Shown here: positions 45,201 to 53,748 of the stretch, one piece after another | Numbering within the stretch: position 1 is the first letter of the stretch | How the letters are laid out: each line of letters opens with the position of its first letter | DNA from: Pseudoalteromonas luteoviolacea DSM 6061 | Lineage (GTDB): Bacteria; Pseudomonadota; Gammaproteobacteria; Enterobacterales; Alteromonadaceae | Assembly: GCF_001625655.1 (NCBI RefSeq) | Contig: NZ_AUYB01000125.1 | Span: 1-64,000, forward strand | DNA length: 64,000 bases | Direction: 5' to 3' | Translations under genes and position numbers: made by a program | Notes under the pieces: generated by a model | Database searches by the model: none | The model's input: only the letters and a program-made list of their open reading frames with translations | What the model was told of the DNA's origin: nothing

Positions 45201-45744
45201 AACTGTTGGCTTCACACTGTATATGGAAATGCTAGAACAAGCAGTTCAAGCTCTCAAAGATGGAAAAGAACCGACTCTGGAAAACCTTCTTCAACAGCAA
45301 AGTGAAGTAGACTTAAAAGTGCCAGCCCTGTTACCTGACGACTACATTCACGACGTAAACATTCGTTTGAGTATGTATAAACGCATCGCAAGCATGAATA
45401 GCGAGCCCGAATTAGATGAACTAAAGGTCGAGTTGATTGATCGCTTTGGACTGCTCCCCGATGCAACCAAGCACCTATTTAACATTCAGTTATTAAAGTG
45501 CAAAGCACAACAGCTAGGTATCAAGAAAATTGAGGCGAACCCTAAGGGCGGCTATTTTGAGTTTAACAACAACACTAACGTTAACCCGACATTCATTATT
45601 GGCTTGATACAAAGCAACCCAGCTATATATAGAATGGAAGGCGCAAGTAAGTTACGCTTTAATATAGAAGAAAAAAATGGCCAAGAGCGACTAAAACTCG
45701 TTAACGCTATGATGGATGATTTTCAGAAAAAGGCGGTTGCATGA
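42271..45744 (+). CDS. mfd: Transcription-repair coupling factor Mfd
   Basis: An 1157-residue translocase that removes stalled RNA polymerase and recruits UvrA. The N-terminal UvrB-like part has VFPDWETLPYDHFSPH. The CarD-like RNA polymerase interaction domain has PIVHLDHGVGRYLGL. The RecG-type motor has Walker A GDVGFGKTEVAMRAAF, the DEEH box IVDEEHRFGVRQKEK, motif III LTATPIPRTL and motif VI QLRGRVGRSHHQAYAYLL. The C-terminal domain completes it. Length is as expected. A csiV-like gene overlaps its stop by 4 bases (ATGA). Confidence 0.98.
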   Translation: MALVQWNELPWIKSQKDKIHWGQLLGSSLAITISEGIKQNQSLVVLVTPDTPSALRLETELGYLIGEDKVMVFPDWETLPYDHFSPHQDIISQRLASLNALRKKQQGVLLIPVSTLMLRTAPPEFIYGNALQFKAGDTLDATGLKDTLTQAGYRHVQQVMEHGEFAVRGSIIDLYPMGSERPFRLDFFDDELDSIRLFDIESQRSSETIDAIDLLPAHEFPTNDEDIERFRIKYRETFGASSEQDSIYMQVTRGNWPAGIEYYLPLFYDKLATIFDYLPKDAVFMHLGDVEHAANDFWMDVCKRYESRRVDPLRPLLEPKALYLNVESLFEGFSHYPRIRLSEAKLGTKAGHTNLNAKAVDEVRIDHKQSDPYKAVIDYIAAQKKLKGKILFSVESDGRRESLISLLKPTGLKLKEFESFDKFISGRSDVGLIVSPLESSVVLAGEKPLSVITEQELLGIKVSQRRRRKHKYEQGQDALIRNLAELKEGQPIVHLDHGVGRYLGLQTIDAAGVATEFVTITYAGDAKLYVPVSSLHMLSRYSGGEEASAPLHKLGSDVWEKAKRKAAEKVRDVAAELLDIYAKRQSKPGHQFKLEGGAYREFSDSFPFEETDDQRNAIEAVIGDMQTNQAMDRLVCGDVGFGKTEVAMRAAFVAINDNKQVAVLVPTTLLAQQHFENFKDRFADLPIEVGVLSRFNSTKEQKETLAALESGKIDIVIGTHKLIQENILFKDLGLLIVDEEHRFGVRQKEKIKKLRADVDILTLTATPIPRTLNMAMSGMRDLSIIATPPAKRLAVKTFVRERNDELIREAVLREIKRGGQVYFLHNNVETIEKTAADISELVPEANIAVAHGQMRERELEQLMGDFYHQKHNVLVCTTIIETGIDIPSANTIIMDRADKLGLAQLHQLRGRVGRSHHQAYAYLLTRNSQALTKDAVKRLQAIESLEDLGAGFALATHDLEIRGAGELLGDDQSGQIQTVGFTLYMEMLEQAVQALKDGKEPTLENLLQQQSEVDLKVPALLPDDYIHDVNIRLSMYKRIASMNSEPELDELKVELIDRFGLLPDATKHLFNIQLLKCKAQQLGIKKIEANPKGGYFEFNNNTNVNPTFIIGLIQSNPAIYRMEGASKLRFNIEEKNGQERLKLVNAMMDDFQKKAVA

Positions 45745-46586
45745 AGCAATTTGTACTAAAAGCGATTTTCTTGGGGACGATAAGCAGCGCTGCAATGCCA
45801 GCGTTTGCGGTGCGCTGGTTTGAAGTGGAGTTAATAGCCTTCTCTCAAAAAGCAGGTACTGAAATTCGAGAAGACTTTTCGATTGAAACAGACCCTCTTC
45901 CTCAAGAAAAACGACTTGATTTACTAACCGAGGGGTTCAATAACGTTGGGCATCAAGCTTGTTTGTCTGGTGATGCGAAGTATGACCCTCGCTCAGTGAT
46001 GGAACAGTTTACTAAACAACAGAGCTCTTGGTACTGCGATGACGCCGTAAATTACGTTGAACAATTTGAAAAACTGCCAACGATTCCTTATAGCGAGCCG
46101 TTAGAACACATGCAATCGATGTATTTGCTAGCACCCGAGCAACTTAGGTTTGAGTCAATTAGAAAAAAGCTAGAGAGGCAAGGGAAAAATCCTATCCTGC
46201 ATACCGGATGGCGATTTCCCGATCAAAGTAAAAAGCGGGCACCAAATGTTGTCGTATTTGGAGGCATGAAGTTCGAGCAACCTGCTAGCTATAAATACAT
46301 AGATAATGTACAAAGTGATAATTTTGTCAGCTTACTTAACACTGCTCCGAAACGGGCTGTCAAAACACAAGGTGAAGATTTATGGGAACTGGACGGAACG
46401 ATGAAAATCCATATCCGGCATTACCTATATGTCACAAGTAACTTTGACTATCGCTATTTGACTGACGAAGGCGAATTAGAAACAGCTAGGATGTCTCAAT
46501 TTACACGCGTGTATAGCGGAGATATCCATTATCTAGATCACCCAAAAATGGGCATTATTTTCCAAATTAGGAAATATAAACATTAA
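45741..46586 (+). CDS. csiV: CsiV-like periplasmic protein
   Basis: A 281-residue exported protein with a signal peptide ending near PAFA. The mature protein begins VRWFEVELIAFSQKAG, the hallmark of the CsiV family (peptidoglycan-binding, required for cell-shape integrity in Vibrio cholerae). Its position directly after mfd also fits that family. It lacks recognisable enzymatic motifs, and a final LDHPKMGIIFQIRK segment is shared by the family. Its start overlaps the mfd stop, so translation is probably coupled. Confidence 0.85.
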   Translation: MKQFVLKAIFLGTISSAAMPAFAVRWFEVELIAFSQKAGTEIREDFSIETDPLPQEKRLDLLTEGFNNVGHQACLSGDAKYDPRSVMEQFTKQQSSWYCDDAVNYVEQFEKLPTIPYSEPLEHMQSMYLLAPEQLRFESIRKKLERQGKNPILHTGWRFPDQSKKRAPNVVVFGGMKFEQPASYKYIDNVQSDNFVSLLNTAPKRAVKTQGEDLWELDGTMKIHIRHYLYVTSNFDYRYLTDEGELETARMSQFTRVYSGDIHYLDHPKMGIIFQIRKYKH

Positions 46587-46599
46587 TAGGATAACCTAA

Positions 46600-46845
46600 A
46601 TGAAAAAACTCTTAACGATTGCTGCGTTGCTGAGCCTAAGCGCTTGTTCAAAGGTGACTATAGAAAATTATGAAAAGATTTCTGTTGGCATGGAAAAAAC
46701 GGCACTTGAGCAAGTACTGGGCTCTGCGGATTCTTGTGAAGAAAAGACTTTACATACAAACTGCGTTTGGGGCAACGAAAGTAAAAATATCACTGTTACT
46801 CTGGTATCTGACCGCGTAACGCTGTTTAGCAAAAAAGGCTTCTAA
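46600..46845 (+). CDS. Small lipoprotein, DUF3862/SmpA-like
   Basis: An 81-residue lipoprotein with lipobox LSAC (Cys16). The mature part has YEKISVGMEKTALEQVLGSADSCEEKTLHTNCVWG, the pattern of the SmpA/OmlA-like BLIP fold seen in DUF3862 proteins. It is probably an outer- or inner-membrane anchored accessory protein. It follows csiV by 13 nt, with AGGAT before the ATG. Its stop codon overlaps that of the convergent GNAT gene by 3 bases. Confidence 0.8.
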   Translation: MKKLLTIAALLSLSACSKVTIENYEKISVGMEKTALEQVLGSADSCEEKTLHTNCVWGNESKNITVTLVSDRVTLFSKKGF

Positions 46846-47351
46846 TTCCCAGAAACCAATTTGCTTTTAGATTTATTTAGGCATAGCTGATATTCACTAT
46901 GCCGTATTTCAAAGCCCAAATGAGATAACAAATTTACACTACGTGTATTATGCGGCGATACTTTTGCACTCACCTGCTCGACCAAAGCTTTTGGTAATAT
47001 CACTTCCAAGGCGTTGAGCAAACAAGTGGCTGCCTCTCTCATATACCCTTGCTGCCAATGTTTTGGCTCAAGTTCATACCCCAAGTAAATTTTTGCAGTA
47101 TCCTCACAATAATCAAATAGACCAATTGAGCCTATTTGAATACCATCTTTAACCAACATCATACGCACACCAATTCCTTGGTAAAACAACTCTAAATCAC
47201 TTTGGATCATCGCTTTGATATCTTGCATTGTCAGATCTGTACCATAGTCATTGAAGTAACTAACTTGGGGGTCATTCAGTATTTCAAGCAATGCGCGGCT
47301 ATCACGATAATTGACCAAGCGTAATATTAGCCTTTGGGTATGTAATTCCAT
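46842..47351 (-). CDS. GNAT-family N-acetyltransferase (RimJ/RimL-like)
   Basis: 169 residues with the acetyltransferase_3 pattern: LHTQRLILRLVNYRDSRALLEILNDPQV at the N-terminus, IGSIGLFDYCEDTAKIYLGYELEPKHWQQGYMREAATCLLNA with the acetyl-CoA loop (GYMREA), and VSPHNTRSVNLLSHLGFE at the end. The acceptor is unknown. Its stop overlaps that of the lipoprotein gene on the other strand, leaving no room for a terminator. It is divergent from the small conserved gene at 47430. Confidence 0.9.
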   Translation of the reverse strand: MELHTQRLILRLVNYRDSRALLEILNDPQVSYFNDYGTDLTMQDIKAMIQSDLELFYQGIGVRMMLVKDGIQIGSIGLFDYCEDTAKIYLGYELEPKHWQQGYMREAATCLLNALEVILPKALVEQVSAKVSPHNTRSVNLLSHLGFEIRHSEYQLCLNKSKSKLVSGN

Positions 47352-47429
47352 CTCATCAATATGGTCGATTTTTTATTATTTTGGTATAAACTACCCCATC
47401 CTATTAGAAAGTCCAGTGAAGATAAAAAG

Positions 47430-47639
47430 ATGACTGAAAATAATACTGAATTTGTAGTTATTCCACCAACAACAAAGGTACTGTGTAAAGAAAAAGGCGA
47501 AGGTTGGACTCTTACTGGAATTACAGGCATCGAAGAACACACATCGGTAATGTTTAATGGTGTTCGCTACACAATACCAGCCAAAGTTATCGTTGAAGAG
47601 TTACTTCCTAACTACTTGGAATCACAGAAAAACACCTAA
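47430..47639 (+). CDS. Small conserved hypothetical protein
   Basis: 69 residues, cytoplasmic, no cysteine cluster or membrane segment. It reads like a small all-beta domain: EFVVIPPTTKVLCKEKGEGWTLTGITGIEEH, then VMFNGVRYTIPAKVIVEELLPN. I do not recognise the family. The ATG at 47430 has a weak GTGAAG upstream. The 200 bases after it to the next gene hold no visible feature. Confidence 0.6.
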   Translation: MTENNTEFVVIPPTTKVLCKEKGEGWTLTGITGIEEHTSVMFNGVRYTIPAKVIVEELLPNYLESQKNT

Positions 47640-47842
47640 CCTCCAAATTTTTTAATCCATTTGTAGTAATTTATTGTTGCATTTTTGTTCATGAGAGAGA
47701 ATAATAGAATGAGATTGCAAAGATAATAATGGAAGCGCCTGTCTCAAAGGATTAAGAGTTCACATCCCACATTGGAAGTCGATGTGTCATTACTTTGTGT
47801 TGTGTTAGCTAAATTAGGATAACCCGACCAGAGTTTGTTACC

Positions 47843-49348
47843 ATGCTAAAAACTTCACTCACTTTATTAACTTTAGTAACAGCGTCTTTTTCTCCGCTAA
47901 GTGTTGCCAATACATGTAGCGGTGAATTGTACGGTATCAATGCCGGACGAGGAGATGTAGGTATTCTCTTTGGCCTCAATGAGCAAACAGACACTGCATT
48001 TGCGCAAACGCTCGCAGAGTTTAGCTCTTCTGCACTTGCTTATGATAATAACAGTAAGCGCATGTATTATATTTCTGCACCTCGCCCTATTGAGTATGAA
48101 GTGGATACCAGCCATTTAAGCCTTTCAGCGGAGCAAAAAGAACACCTTCCTATCATGGGCAACCGTTTTAAATACATCCGTCTGGCCTACTATGACTTTA
48201 ATACAGATACACATACCATTGTTGGACGCACTACCCAAGTACTTAGTCTGGTTTACGATGCGCAGCGTGATGCTTTAATTGGAACTGATTTCAAAAAACT
48301 TTACCAAATCGATAAAAACTCTGGCACCACAATTGAGCTAGCGTCTTTAGGTTCACTGAAAGGCAAGTTTAGGGGTGACTTGGTCATACAAGATGGCAAT
48401 TGGTATTTGATAACAAGTCGAGCGGTCTATCAAATAGACAAAACAACTTATGCAGTGACTAAAAAAGCTAATCATTCACTAACAGCAGCAACTGGCGCAG
48501 CACTTAATCAGAGTGGAGAAATTGTAGTAAGTAGAACACTGATAAATGACTATGGTCACGTCAATAAATCTAAACTATATAAGCTTAATCCTCACTCGGG
48601 CAATACCTGCTTACTGGCTACCGTGCCAGTACGTATAAACGATTTAGCATCAAACACAGACAAAGAAGTCGCTTGCTACACAACTCCAACCTGTGAAACA
48701 GATCCATTACCGTCGTTTACACTAGAAGCAATTACAGACTCTGCTTTAGAAGCTGGTCAATTAGAGTATCAGGTTAATTTGAGTAATAGTTATTACCAAG
48801 ATGTCACGATTGACCTCAGTATTACAGATGGAACAACGGACAGCAGTGACTACAGCTTGGCTCAGACCACTTTGACAATACCCAGTGGAGAAACATCAGG
48901 CAGTATTATTATCAGTGCATTAGATGACCAAAACCATGAGGGCGATGAGACCTTTACTCTTAACGCAAACGCAGATCAAAATGTAACAGGTTCGGCATCT
49001 GCGCTGGGAACAATTATTGATAATGACCCTGCATGTACTCCTGATAACTACACGCGTATCAATTATCAATTTATCAGTGAGAGTGCTGCTTATAACAATG
49101 ACTGGGGTGTAACAGTTAACGGCAGTTACGTGAAGTTATTAGACGAATATGGCGCCTCTGGCAGTTATGATGTATTACAAGGTACGAGTTATAACTATGT
49201 TCTGGCAGTCAATGGTAACGCTAATCAGTTAACGGGTAACTATACCGTTTATGGCGACAAGCAATACTGGGAAGATCAAAACGATGGAGATTATAACGAC
49301 TTCGTCGTGAGAGTATGGACAACAACAGTGCAAAAAGGCTGTGAATAA
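47843..49348 (+). CDS. Secreted protein with propeller-like N-terminal, Calx-beta and DUF4114-like domains
   Basis: 501 residues with a signal peptide (about 1-22, ending LSVAN). Residues about 25-275 look like repeated beta units (SALAYDNNSKRMYYIS, SLVYDAQRDALIGTDF, LVIQDGNWYLITSRA). Residues about 285-395 form a Calx-beta domain (TDSSDYSLAQTTLTIPSGE, ALDDQNHEGDETFTLN). The C-terminal part has YWEDQNDGDYNDFVVRVW, a DUF4114-type calcium-loop motif. It is probably an extracellular adhesion or matrix protein; no catalytic residues are visible. A bidirectional terminator follows. Confidence 0.75.
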   Translation: MLKTSLTLLTLVTASFSPLSVANTCSGELYGINAGRGDVGILFGLNEQTDTAFAQTLAEFSSSALAYDNNSKRMYYISAPRPIEYEVDTSHLSLSAEQKEHLPIMGNRFKYIRLAYYDFNTDTHTIVGRTTQVLSLVYDAQRDALIGTDFKKLYQIDKNSGTTIELASLGSLKGKFRGDLVIQDGNWYLITSRAVYQIDKTTYAVTKKANHSLTAATGAALNQSGEIVVSRTLINDYGHVNKSKLYKLNPHSGNTCLLATVPVRINDLASNTDKEVACYTTPTCETDPLPSFTLEAITDSALEAGQLEYQVNLSNSYYQDVTIDLSITDGTTDSSDYSLAQTTLTIPSGETSGSIIISALDDQNHEGDETFTLNANADQNVTGSASALGTIIDNDPACTPDNYTRINYQFISESAAYNNDWGVTVNGSYVKLLDEYGASGSYDVLQGTSYNYVLAVNGNANQLTGNYTVYGDKQYWEDQNDGDYNDFVVRVWTTTVQKGCE

Positions 49349-49365
49349 TAATTAAAACACTTTTC

Positions 49366-49407
49366 GCGATATGCCGCTTAACTGGCCTTAACGGCATATC
49401 GCATTTT
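49366..49407. terminator. Bidirectional terminator
   Basis: GCGATATGCCG (49366-49376) pairs perfectly with CGGCATATCGC (49392-49402), with inner TTAA pairing, followed by ATTTTTC. It lies between convergent genes. Confidence 0.85.
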
Positions 49408-49411
49408 TCAT

Positions 49412-49756
49412 TCACTTACCCCAAAAAATATAATTAATATGCTGGGCACTGGCTTCTTTTGCCCGTGTACTAACTGAATGATACTGGTCGAACGTCACAG
49501 TATTAAAAAGTAAGCCCCTGTTATACTTGTATTTAATCTGTTCATCAGGTGTCAAAAGTGAGTAAATCTTACCCACATGCTCCGCTTGCTCTAAACTATT
49601 GTCTTGCATCAATGATTTATCAAACTGAGTCCTCGTATAACTAGACACACTCACAGATTGCACTTCTGGAACGACAATCCTATCGCTAAAATCTAAGTGC
49701 TTTTCAAACGCAAAAGCCGAAGAAGTAACACAAGTTAATAACCAAATCAGTTTCAT
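49412..49756 (-). CDS. Small secreted hypothetical protein
   Basis: 114 residues with a signal peptide (MKLIWLLTCVTSSAFA). The mature part (FEKHLDFSDRIVVPEVQSV, TPDEQIKYKYNRGLLFNT) shows no family I recognise, no mature cysteines, and a probable mixed helix/strand make-up. AAGGAATATAAATT before the ATG supports translation. It is convergent with the Calx-beta protein gene. The 258 bases to the response regulator contain no visible feature. Confidence 0.6.
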   Translation of the reverse strand: MKLIWLLTCVTSSAFAFEKHLDFSDRIVVPEVQSVSVSSYTRTQFDKSLMQDNSLEQAEHVGKIYSLLTPDEQIKYKYNRGLLFNTVTFDQYHSVSTRAKEASAQHINYIFWGK

Positions 49757-50014
49757 AATTTATATTCCTTTCATTTTGCTTTTGTAATCAATATAGCCCA
49801 ATAGAGGTACAATTAGCCAGTACAAATACTATGTATCACCGCTCCTTCTGTAGCTCCACTACCTAACTCATGACCATCATACGCATATGAAGCACTAATT
49901 TTTTGTTCTGTGGGTTAGTAATGAAAATATTGCGTTTAGAGCATGACTAGACATACTTATAAATCAGCGTCTGCGAATTACGATTTTATAGTCGATTAAC
50001 TGAAGCGATCTGCC

Positions 50015-50998
50015 ATGAAAAAGTTTACTGTTTTACTCGTCGAAGATAACCCAATTTACGCTAAACTCGTCATGCTCCTGTGCGAAGACAAAGCACACGT
50101 AACCTGGTGCACTAATCTAAAAGACGCCGAGTCAGCCGTGCAAACACAGCTATTTGATATTTATTTATTAGATCTATATCTACCCGATGGAGATAGCATA
50201 GAATTTTGCCGTCTTATAAACACACCTAAAAAGGAAGAAACTATCACCGTTTTTTTAAGTGGTGAGACTGACTTAGAGTGGCGACTAAGAGCATTTGAGG
50301 CCGGAGCTGAAAACTACATCGCCAAAGATATTCCCCAACAGCTTCTAAAGCTTAAAGTTGACAGCTTATTAGACTATCAAGCTAAAAGACTGCGAGCACT
50401 AAAACATGCGAAGAAAGACTCGCAGCTGCAAACGGATCGCTCTTTTCGTACCCAGCTCGATAATAACGCCCTTATTCACTTCTATCGACAGTGTCTAAAT
50501 TTAAATGACATTTCAAAATTCTCAGATTATCTGTCTTCATTAATGGAAAGTTGGGAACTGGATTATATTGCAAGATTAAAACTAACTGATGGTACCGAAT
50601 ACCATTTTAAAAACAATGATGAAGATATTTGCGAGATGGAGCTTGAGCTTTTTGATGAGCTCGAAGTCAATGCAGCCAACGTTCAATCTTTTGGGCAATC
50701 AACATTCTTTAAGTACCAACAAGCCGAACTGATTGTCAAAAATATGCCAACTGATAGTTACAGTAAAGGGTCTTTAATTGATATCTTCCATTACGTGGTA
50801 GAAGCAATCGATATTCGCCTGAACGAAATTGCGAAATTACATCATATGGATACAATCATTCAAGAAATAAGAGAGCAAACCAGTGCCCACCAAGATGACA
50901 AAAGTATGTCATTACTCAATGAGTTGGTAGATGATTTGGCGGCAATTCGGGAAGAAAAAGACCTAAGCGACGACAGTGACGACTTAGTCTTTTTTTGA
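50015..50998 (+). CDS. Response regulator with uncharacterised C-terminal region
   Basis: 327 residues. Residues 1-122 form a receiver domain: Glu10/Asp11, phospho-acceptor Asp53 (LLDLYLPDG), Ser in VFLSGETD and Lys in NYIAKDIP, so it should be phosphorylated. The remaining 200 residues match no output domain I know. They are mostly helical, with a YRQCLNLNDISKFSDYLSSLMESW segment that might be a degenerate GAF-like fold, and a coiled-coil-like end. No kinase gene is adjacent. The terminator for this gene overlaps its last codons. Confidence 0.82.
   Translation: MKKFTVLLVEDNPIYAKLVMLLCEDKAHVTWCTNLKDAESAVQTQLFDIYLLDLYLPDGDSIEFCRLINTPKKEETITVFLSGETDLEWRLRAFEAGAENYIAKDIPQQLLKLKVDSLLDYQAKRLRALKHAKKDSQLQTDRSFRTQLDNNALIHFYRQCLNLNDISKFSDYLSSLMESWELDYIARLKLTDGTEYHFKNNDEDICEMELELFDELEVNAANVQSFGQSTFFKYQQAELIVKNMPTDSYSKGSLIDIFHYVVEAIDIRLNEIAKLHHMDTIIQEIREQTSAHQDDKSMSLLNELVDDLAAIREEKDLSDDSDDLVFF
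50955..50996 (+). terminator. Terminator overlapping the 3' end of the response regulator gene
   Basis: AAAAAGAC plus TAAG (50955-50967, one bulged C) pairs with CTTAGTCTTTTT (50983-50994), with T residues continuing to 50996. The last two Phe codons and part of the stem are coding sequence. Confidence 0.6.
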
Positions 50999-51492
50999 AC
51001 AAGCAGTCGTTGTTCAATATTACAGGTATTAACTACAAACGAATCACATTACTTAACTAACTTTCACTTTCTTGCTGTTAAAGTGTATCTCAAACTAGCC
51101 GCTTTCCCCTTTCGCATTTATTTAACTAAACAAAACAACTAGCTGTAGAGCTTCAGTTGCATCCTCCTAAACATTGAAACATACCCTACTCACTATTCTA
51201 TTGAGAATGATGGTTCCAATATTCCAAAAAAATATACACATATATAAAAACAATTAAAAAACAGGCTAAAAATAAATAAATCATGCAGTTACGCATACAT
51301 TTTTACCGATTTTAGATAATTATGAATTAAATTCATCTTTACAATTATTGCATACAATATACATTGATTTCAGAGGGCTGTTTAAAACCGACATGAATTT
51401 GAAGAACTTTTTATGACAATACAGCCTTTTTACCATGAGATAATTGTCCAGTTTTTGGACATGTTTACTCACAATCTTGGAGAACATGTAAA
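50999..51492. other. Long AT-rich leader region upstream of the GEVED protease
   Basis: About 490 bases without a supported gene. A short inverted repeat TGTCCA/TGGACA (51445-51450 and 51456-51461) lies some 30 bases before the protease start. Otherwise I see AT-rich sequence with no RNA gene or repeat. Confidence 0.4.
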
Positions 51493-53439
51493 GTGAAAAT
51501 TAAATCTACAAAAAAGATGCTATTGATGGGGTCCTGCCTAGTACCAAGTGTACTCGCAAGCACCCATTTACTAGCGAATAATGATATTAACCTACAAAAT
51601 ACAAATTATTGCCAAAGTTCAGGTGGTGGAAACTATGAGCACATTGCAGGGGTTTCTACCTCAGGGATCAATAACCTTTCATCGGGACAATCTCCCTACA
51701 CTGATTTTACGCACTTAACCGCACAATTGAGTGTTGGTCAAAATCAAATAACGCTGACCCCTGGGTTTGTCAACAACGCGTACACTGAATACTGGAGCGT
51801 CTTTATTGACTTAAATAACGATGGGGATTTCAGTGATATTGACGAACTCGTTGGTTCTGGTAGTAGCCGGACCGCACTCACCACCTCATTGGATATACCC
51901 GCTTCGGCTGAGGGGATTACCTCTAGAATGCGTATTGCCATGAAATACAACTCACCTGTTGCAAACGCATGCGAAAACTTTAATGCAGGGGAAGTTGAGG
52001 ACTACTCTGTTCACATCAAAAAACGCGATACTTCTCAACTTGAAGACATGTGTTTAAGCCAAGCACCCACAGAGCAATCAGCATTAGCTGATAGCATACC
52101 TGTGTGTGTTAAATCTTCTTCTCAGTTTCAGAGTTTCTCAGTGCCTGGCGCAGACTCCGCAGGAAGTGTCGCAATTACAACGTCTTATGGTCAAGGCAAC
52201 CTTACATTAGAGGCTCGTAATGGCGAAGGAGGCTACCCAAGACCCGGTGATGATAGTATCCGCTCAAAGCATGTAGGTAACACAGAGTGCGTGGTTATCA
52301 CTAACCCCACCAAGTACTGGACCAACATTGTGATGCGCGGTTTATTCAAAGGAGCAACCATAGTTGCTGATTTAGGCGCAACGAGTTGTCGAAAAGAGCC
52401 AGGGGCAATAGATCCTGGAAACGTCGCCTACGAGTACCCGCATGTAAACGTTATTATTTTTCCATTTAGTTTTAGCGATACGCCTTTGACGTGGACGACT
52501 GATCAAATTATTGCAGATATGGAGACTGTAAAACAATATTATGCTGAACAGTCTTATGGACGATTTAATGTCACATGGGAAATTAAACCTCAAATAGTGA
52601 TTAATGAACCTAAATCCAAGTATGACGCTGATACAAAGGGATGGCACCAACTATACGCTGACAAAATTGCGGAAGCTGGCGTTGATATGAATTTCCCTGG
52701 TGAAGCCAATCTTGTCATGATGGCCGCTCCTCAAGTTTCGACCATTAACTCTCAAGCTGGTCCTCCATTTATTCAATTATACCATCACAAACCGGGTACA
52801 ATTGCACACGAAATGGGACATGCCATGGGTCTTCGTCACTCAATGTCTGTAGAAGGTGGTAACCACGTAATTAACTCAGGCAACGATTCTATACGGAACT
52901 ATGGCAACCCTCATGCAATGATGGGGATGGGCGCACATACCCTAGAAGAATATAATTTGATGTATAAAAGCTATTTTAAGGGATGGCTAAACGATCAAGA
53001 AGTTCCACTCATAAGTTCGTCTGGTACTTATCGCATATACGCATTTGACCACGGGTCATCAAATGGCACAAATGCACCTGGAAGTATAGGTTTACGCTTA
53101 AAGTCAGGTAATGGAAATTATACATATTGGCTTGAATACCGTACGACAAATGATAGATACAATACAAATACCAAAAACGGCGTTTTGGTAAACATAAAAG
53201 GCTATATGGAGAATGAATCCCAACCTTCATTTTGGAACCATAGATCTGCACTACTCGATATGACACCAAACTCAAAAGACAACTCACGTTGGGCCCAAGA
53301 AGATGAAACAGATGCAGAACTTGCCATAGGCAAAAGTTTTATCGACCCTTGGAATGGTTTTAAGATTACGCCGATTGCCAAAGGTGGACAAGAAGACACC
53401 GCAAATGCTTGGATTGAAGTTAAAGTAGAAATGCTTTAA
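51493..53439 (+). CDS. Secreted zinc metalloprotease with GEVED domain
   Basis: A 648-residue exported protease with a signal peptide (about 1-29). Residues about 35-175 form a GEVED domain (FIDLNNDGDFSDIDELVGSG, ending NAGEVEDYSVHI), a calcium-binding-like module of secreted marine enzymes. A pre-peptidase-like beta domain follows (about 185-295). The catalytic domain has HEMGHAMGLRH with zinc ligands His439, His443 and His449 and catalytic Glu440, as in metzincin/M6-like peptidases. The start is GTG with GGAGA upstream. It probably degrades extracellular protein. Confidence 0.87.
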   Translation: MKIKSTKKMLLMGSCLVPSVLASTHLLANNDINLQNTNYCQSSGGGNYEHIAGVSTSGINNLSSGQSPYTDFTHLTAQLSVGQNQITLTPGFVNNAYTEYWSVFIDLNNDGDFSDIDELVGSGSSRTALTTSLDIPASAEGITSRMRIAMKYNSPVANACENFNAGEVEDYSVHIKKRDTSQLEDMCLSQAPTEQSALADSIPVCVKSSSQFQSFSVPGADSAGSVAITTSYGQGNLTLEARNGEGGYPRPGDDSIRSKHVGNTECVVITNPTKYWTNIVMRGLFKGATIVADLGATSCRKEPGAIDPGNVAYEYPHVNVIIFPFSFSDTPLTWTTDQIIADMETVKQYYAEQSYGRFNVTWEIKPQIVINEPKSKYDADTKGWHQLYADKIAEAGVDMNFPGEANLVMMAAPQVSTINSQAGPPFIQLYHHKPGTIAHEMGHAMGLRHSMSVEGGNHVINSGNDSIRNYGNPHAMMGMGAHTLEEYNLMYKSYFKGWLNDQEVPLISSSGTYRIYAFDHGSSNGTNAPGSIGLRLKSGNGNYTYWLEYRTTNDRYNTNTKNGVLVNIKGYMENESQPSFWNHRSALLDMTPNSKDNSRWAQEDETDAELAIGKSFIDPWNGFKITPIAKGGQEDTANAWIEVKVEML

Positions 53440-53467
53440 AAATTCTTTGTATTATGTACTTCTACTC

Positions 53468-53500
53468 AATAGCATGGCTTTAAGGTCATGCTATTTGTTT
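53468..53500 (+). terminator. Protease terminator
   Basis: AATAGCATG (53468-53476) pairs with CATGCTATT (53487-53495) over a 10-nt loop, followed by TGTTT. It lies 28 bases after the stop. Confidence 0.7.
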
Positions 53501-53704
53501 AGCAACATAAAAAAAGCTCCGTTCACTGCTGGCTCAACCGCATTAAGTAAAGTATCAATCAAAAATTTTGTACCGAGCGCTTACAGCTATATGTATCAAC
53601 TCCAAACCACGCTCAGAAGCTCTAACTATGAAATAGCAACCGCTCTAACGAGAATCCAGTCTCATACTTCATGATAAACAGTGCTTAATCAGTGACTTTT
53701 TATA

Positions 53705-53719
53705 TGATAATAGTTATCA
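53705..53719. promoter_or_regulatory. Fur box upstream of the ChaN-like lipoprotein
   Basis: TGATAATAGTTATCA matches the Fur 7-1-7 pattern at 13 of 14 defined positions; with flanks it forms an almost perfect 17-base palindrome. It ends 29 bases before the ATG, so Fur-Fe2+ binding would block transcription. Confidence 0.85.
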
Positions 53720-53748
53720 TTACAAGCTAAAAATACTAAATAACCCAC

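Noticed and set aside
53447..53674. 75-codon plus-strand frame after the GEVED protease, with a peculiar stretch AGSTALSKVSIKNFVPSA
   Set aside because: The stretch looked faintly protein-like, possibly a remnant of a coding sequence, but its start lies in the terminator hairpin, it has no ribosome site and I know no family for it.
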